From NCBI GenBank assembly GCA_023396535.1, contig JAEWWD010000095.1:1-6196 (forward strand): DNA of 6,196 nucleotides, read 5' to 3'. The notes beneath the pieces were generated by a model. The model was not told where the DNA came from. It saw nothing but the letters and a program-made list of their open reading frames with translations, and searched no databases. This DNA comes from Bacillota bacterium (lineage in GTDB: Bacteria; Bacillota; Clostridia; Christensenellales; CAG-138). Of the stretch, positions 5,399 through 6,196 are shown piece after piece. Position 1 is the stretch's first letter. Each line of letters starts with the position of its first letter. The position numbers and the translations under genes are program-made.

Positions 5399-6196
5399 TC
5401 ATTCCTCGCCATTAGGCATTATAACAACCTTAACTGCATTTCCCTTGCGGTGTTCAAATGTATCGAGAGCATTTTCAAATTTTTCAAGGGTAAAGCGGTG
5501 CGTTATCATATCCTTCACGTTAAGCGCGCCTACGGACATGAGCGCAAGAACCCTGGCACTGACATTGGGGTTTGCGCGGGAACCAAATATCGCAATCTCG
5601 TTGTGTGTGACATATTTAAATGGGATTTCCTCCATGACATCATCGGTTGCAACGCCTAGCAGCGCTACATGGCCTCCCTTTCTCACCATTCGCACGGCCT
5701 GCGAGAACGTACCCTTAGCGCCTGAGCATTCAAACACCTCGTCCACACCCAAATCGTGAGTCAGTGCGCGTACAGTGGTTACGGGGTCCTCAGTCGTAAA
5801 GTCCACGCAGGCGTCCGCTCCGAGTTTACGGGAGCAGTTGAGCCGCGTACCGCGGCCCACCATGATCACTCGCGCTGCACCCATGGTTTTTGCAAGCCGC
5901 ATGGCGCATAAGCCGATTGGCCCCGGACCTATGACGGCTACGGTACCGCCAGGCGTAATGCCGGCCAGTTCCAGGCCGTGCAAAGCAACGCCGGATGTAT
6001 CGCACATGGCAGCTTCCGCGAAGGTTACATTATTCGGCATCTTTGTTATGCTGCGAATCGAGTATTTCTGGTATTGTGCATAGGCGCCGTTTACAATAAA
6101 GCCGTAATGCTCATGTCCGGCAGCAGTGTTTCCATAGTTCAGGCACAGCGTATACCGGCCTCGCTTGCAGTTTTCGCAATGGCCACAACCCTTATG
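5399..6196 (-). CDS. Zinc-dependent medium-chain dehydrogenase, sorbitol/threonine dehydrogenase-like (5' end outside window)
   Basis: The frame stays open to the right edge, so the Met at 6040 is internal and the gene is partial. The visible 265 residues lack about 80-90 N-terminal residues, which would carry the catalytic Cys and His-Glu. At the edge is the structural-zinc lobe GCGHCENCKRGRYTLC, with four Cys at visible residues 4, 7, 10 and 18. Asp66 in CDTSGVALHG sits where the third catalytic-zinc ligand is expected. The Rossmann motif GPGPIG is at 90-95. The end of the following strand reads VGRGTR, with no acidic residue to hold the NAD ribose and two Arg, so NADP(H) use is possible (inference). 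The family oxidises secondary alcohols of polyols, sugars or threonine in the cytoplasm; the substrate here is unknown. It ends 55 bases before mglB, which suggests joint transcription and action on the imported sugar or a product of it. The family call is firm; the specific activity is not. Confidence 0.9.
   Translation of the reverse strand, partial: HKGCGHCENCKRGRYTLCLNYGNTAAGHEHYGFIVNGAYAQYQKYSIRSITKMPNNVTFAEAAMCDTSGVALHGLELAGITPGGTVAVIGPGPIGLCAMRLAKTMGAARVIMVGRGTRLNCSRKLGADACVDFTTEDPVTTVRALTHDLGVDEVFECSGAKGTFSQAVRMVRKGGHVALLGVATDDVMEEIPFKYVTHNEIAIFGSRANPNVSARVLALMSVGALNVKDMITHRFTLEKFENALDTFEHRKGNAVKVVIMPNGEE

Noticed and set aside
5418..5425. TATAAT on the minus strand, a possible -10 promoter box for mglB
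   Set aside because: It lies in the last codons of the first dehydrogenase (Val-Ile-Met), and the bases about 17 upstream (AGGGAA) do not resemble a -35 box.
1..6196. CRISPR arrays, insertion sequences, tRNA or rRNA genes
   Set aside because: No repeated spacer pattern, transposase motif, terminal inverted repeats or RNA-gene sequence was seen. The space is almost fully taken by the six genes.

Overview
The window is one block of six genes, all on the minus strand and closely spaced, so transcription runs from the right end to the left end. The first and last genes are cut by the window edges. In transcription order they are: a zinc-dependent medium-chain dehydrogenase (5' part outside the window); a galactose/glucose-type sugar-binding lipoprotein (mglB-like); the double ATP-binding subunit (mglA-like); the permease (mglC-like); a second zinc-dependent medium-chain dehydrogenase; and the first 155 codons of a seven-bladed beta-propeller lactonase of the 6-phosphogluconolactonase (YkgB/Pgl) family. 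The lactonase has no stop codon in the window. The long plus-strand reading frames are antisense shadows of these genes.

Organism: the binding protein is a lipoprotein (lipobox LTAC) with a long Ala/Pro/Glu/Thr linker, and there are strong GGAGG-type ribosome sites. GTG or TTG starts are probable for two genes, and G+C is roughly balanced. This suits a Gram-positive anaerobe of the Bacillota/Clostridia type. Spirochaetes also have lipoprotein MglB proteins, so this is an inference, not an identification.

How the genes may work together: MglB captures a sugar outside the cell and MglAC imports it unphosphorylated. One or both dehydrogenases could oxidise it, at C1 to a lactone or at another hydroxyl, and the lactonase would open the lactone to an aldonic acid. 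No sugar kinase, epimerase or uridylyltransferase of the Leloir route is seen here, but only 6.2 kb is visible. The most informative oddity is that MglB keeps the family's calcium site and part of the sugar pocket, yet differs at six contact positions of the E. coli protein, including both Asp14 and Asp236. The imported ligand may therefore not be plain glucose or galactose.

Regulation: inverted repeats occupy three of the intergenic gaps, before mglB, between mglB and mglA, and between mglC and the second dehydrogenase. None has a U-tract after it, so they look like mRNA stabilisers, translation attenuators or an operator, not terminators. The mglB-mglA hairpin contains the upstream GTG of the mglA frame, which argues for the downstream TTG start. 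No convincing promoter or terminator lies in the window, so the operon probably begins to the right and continues to the left.
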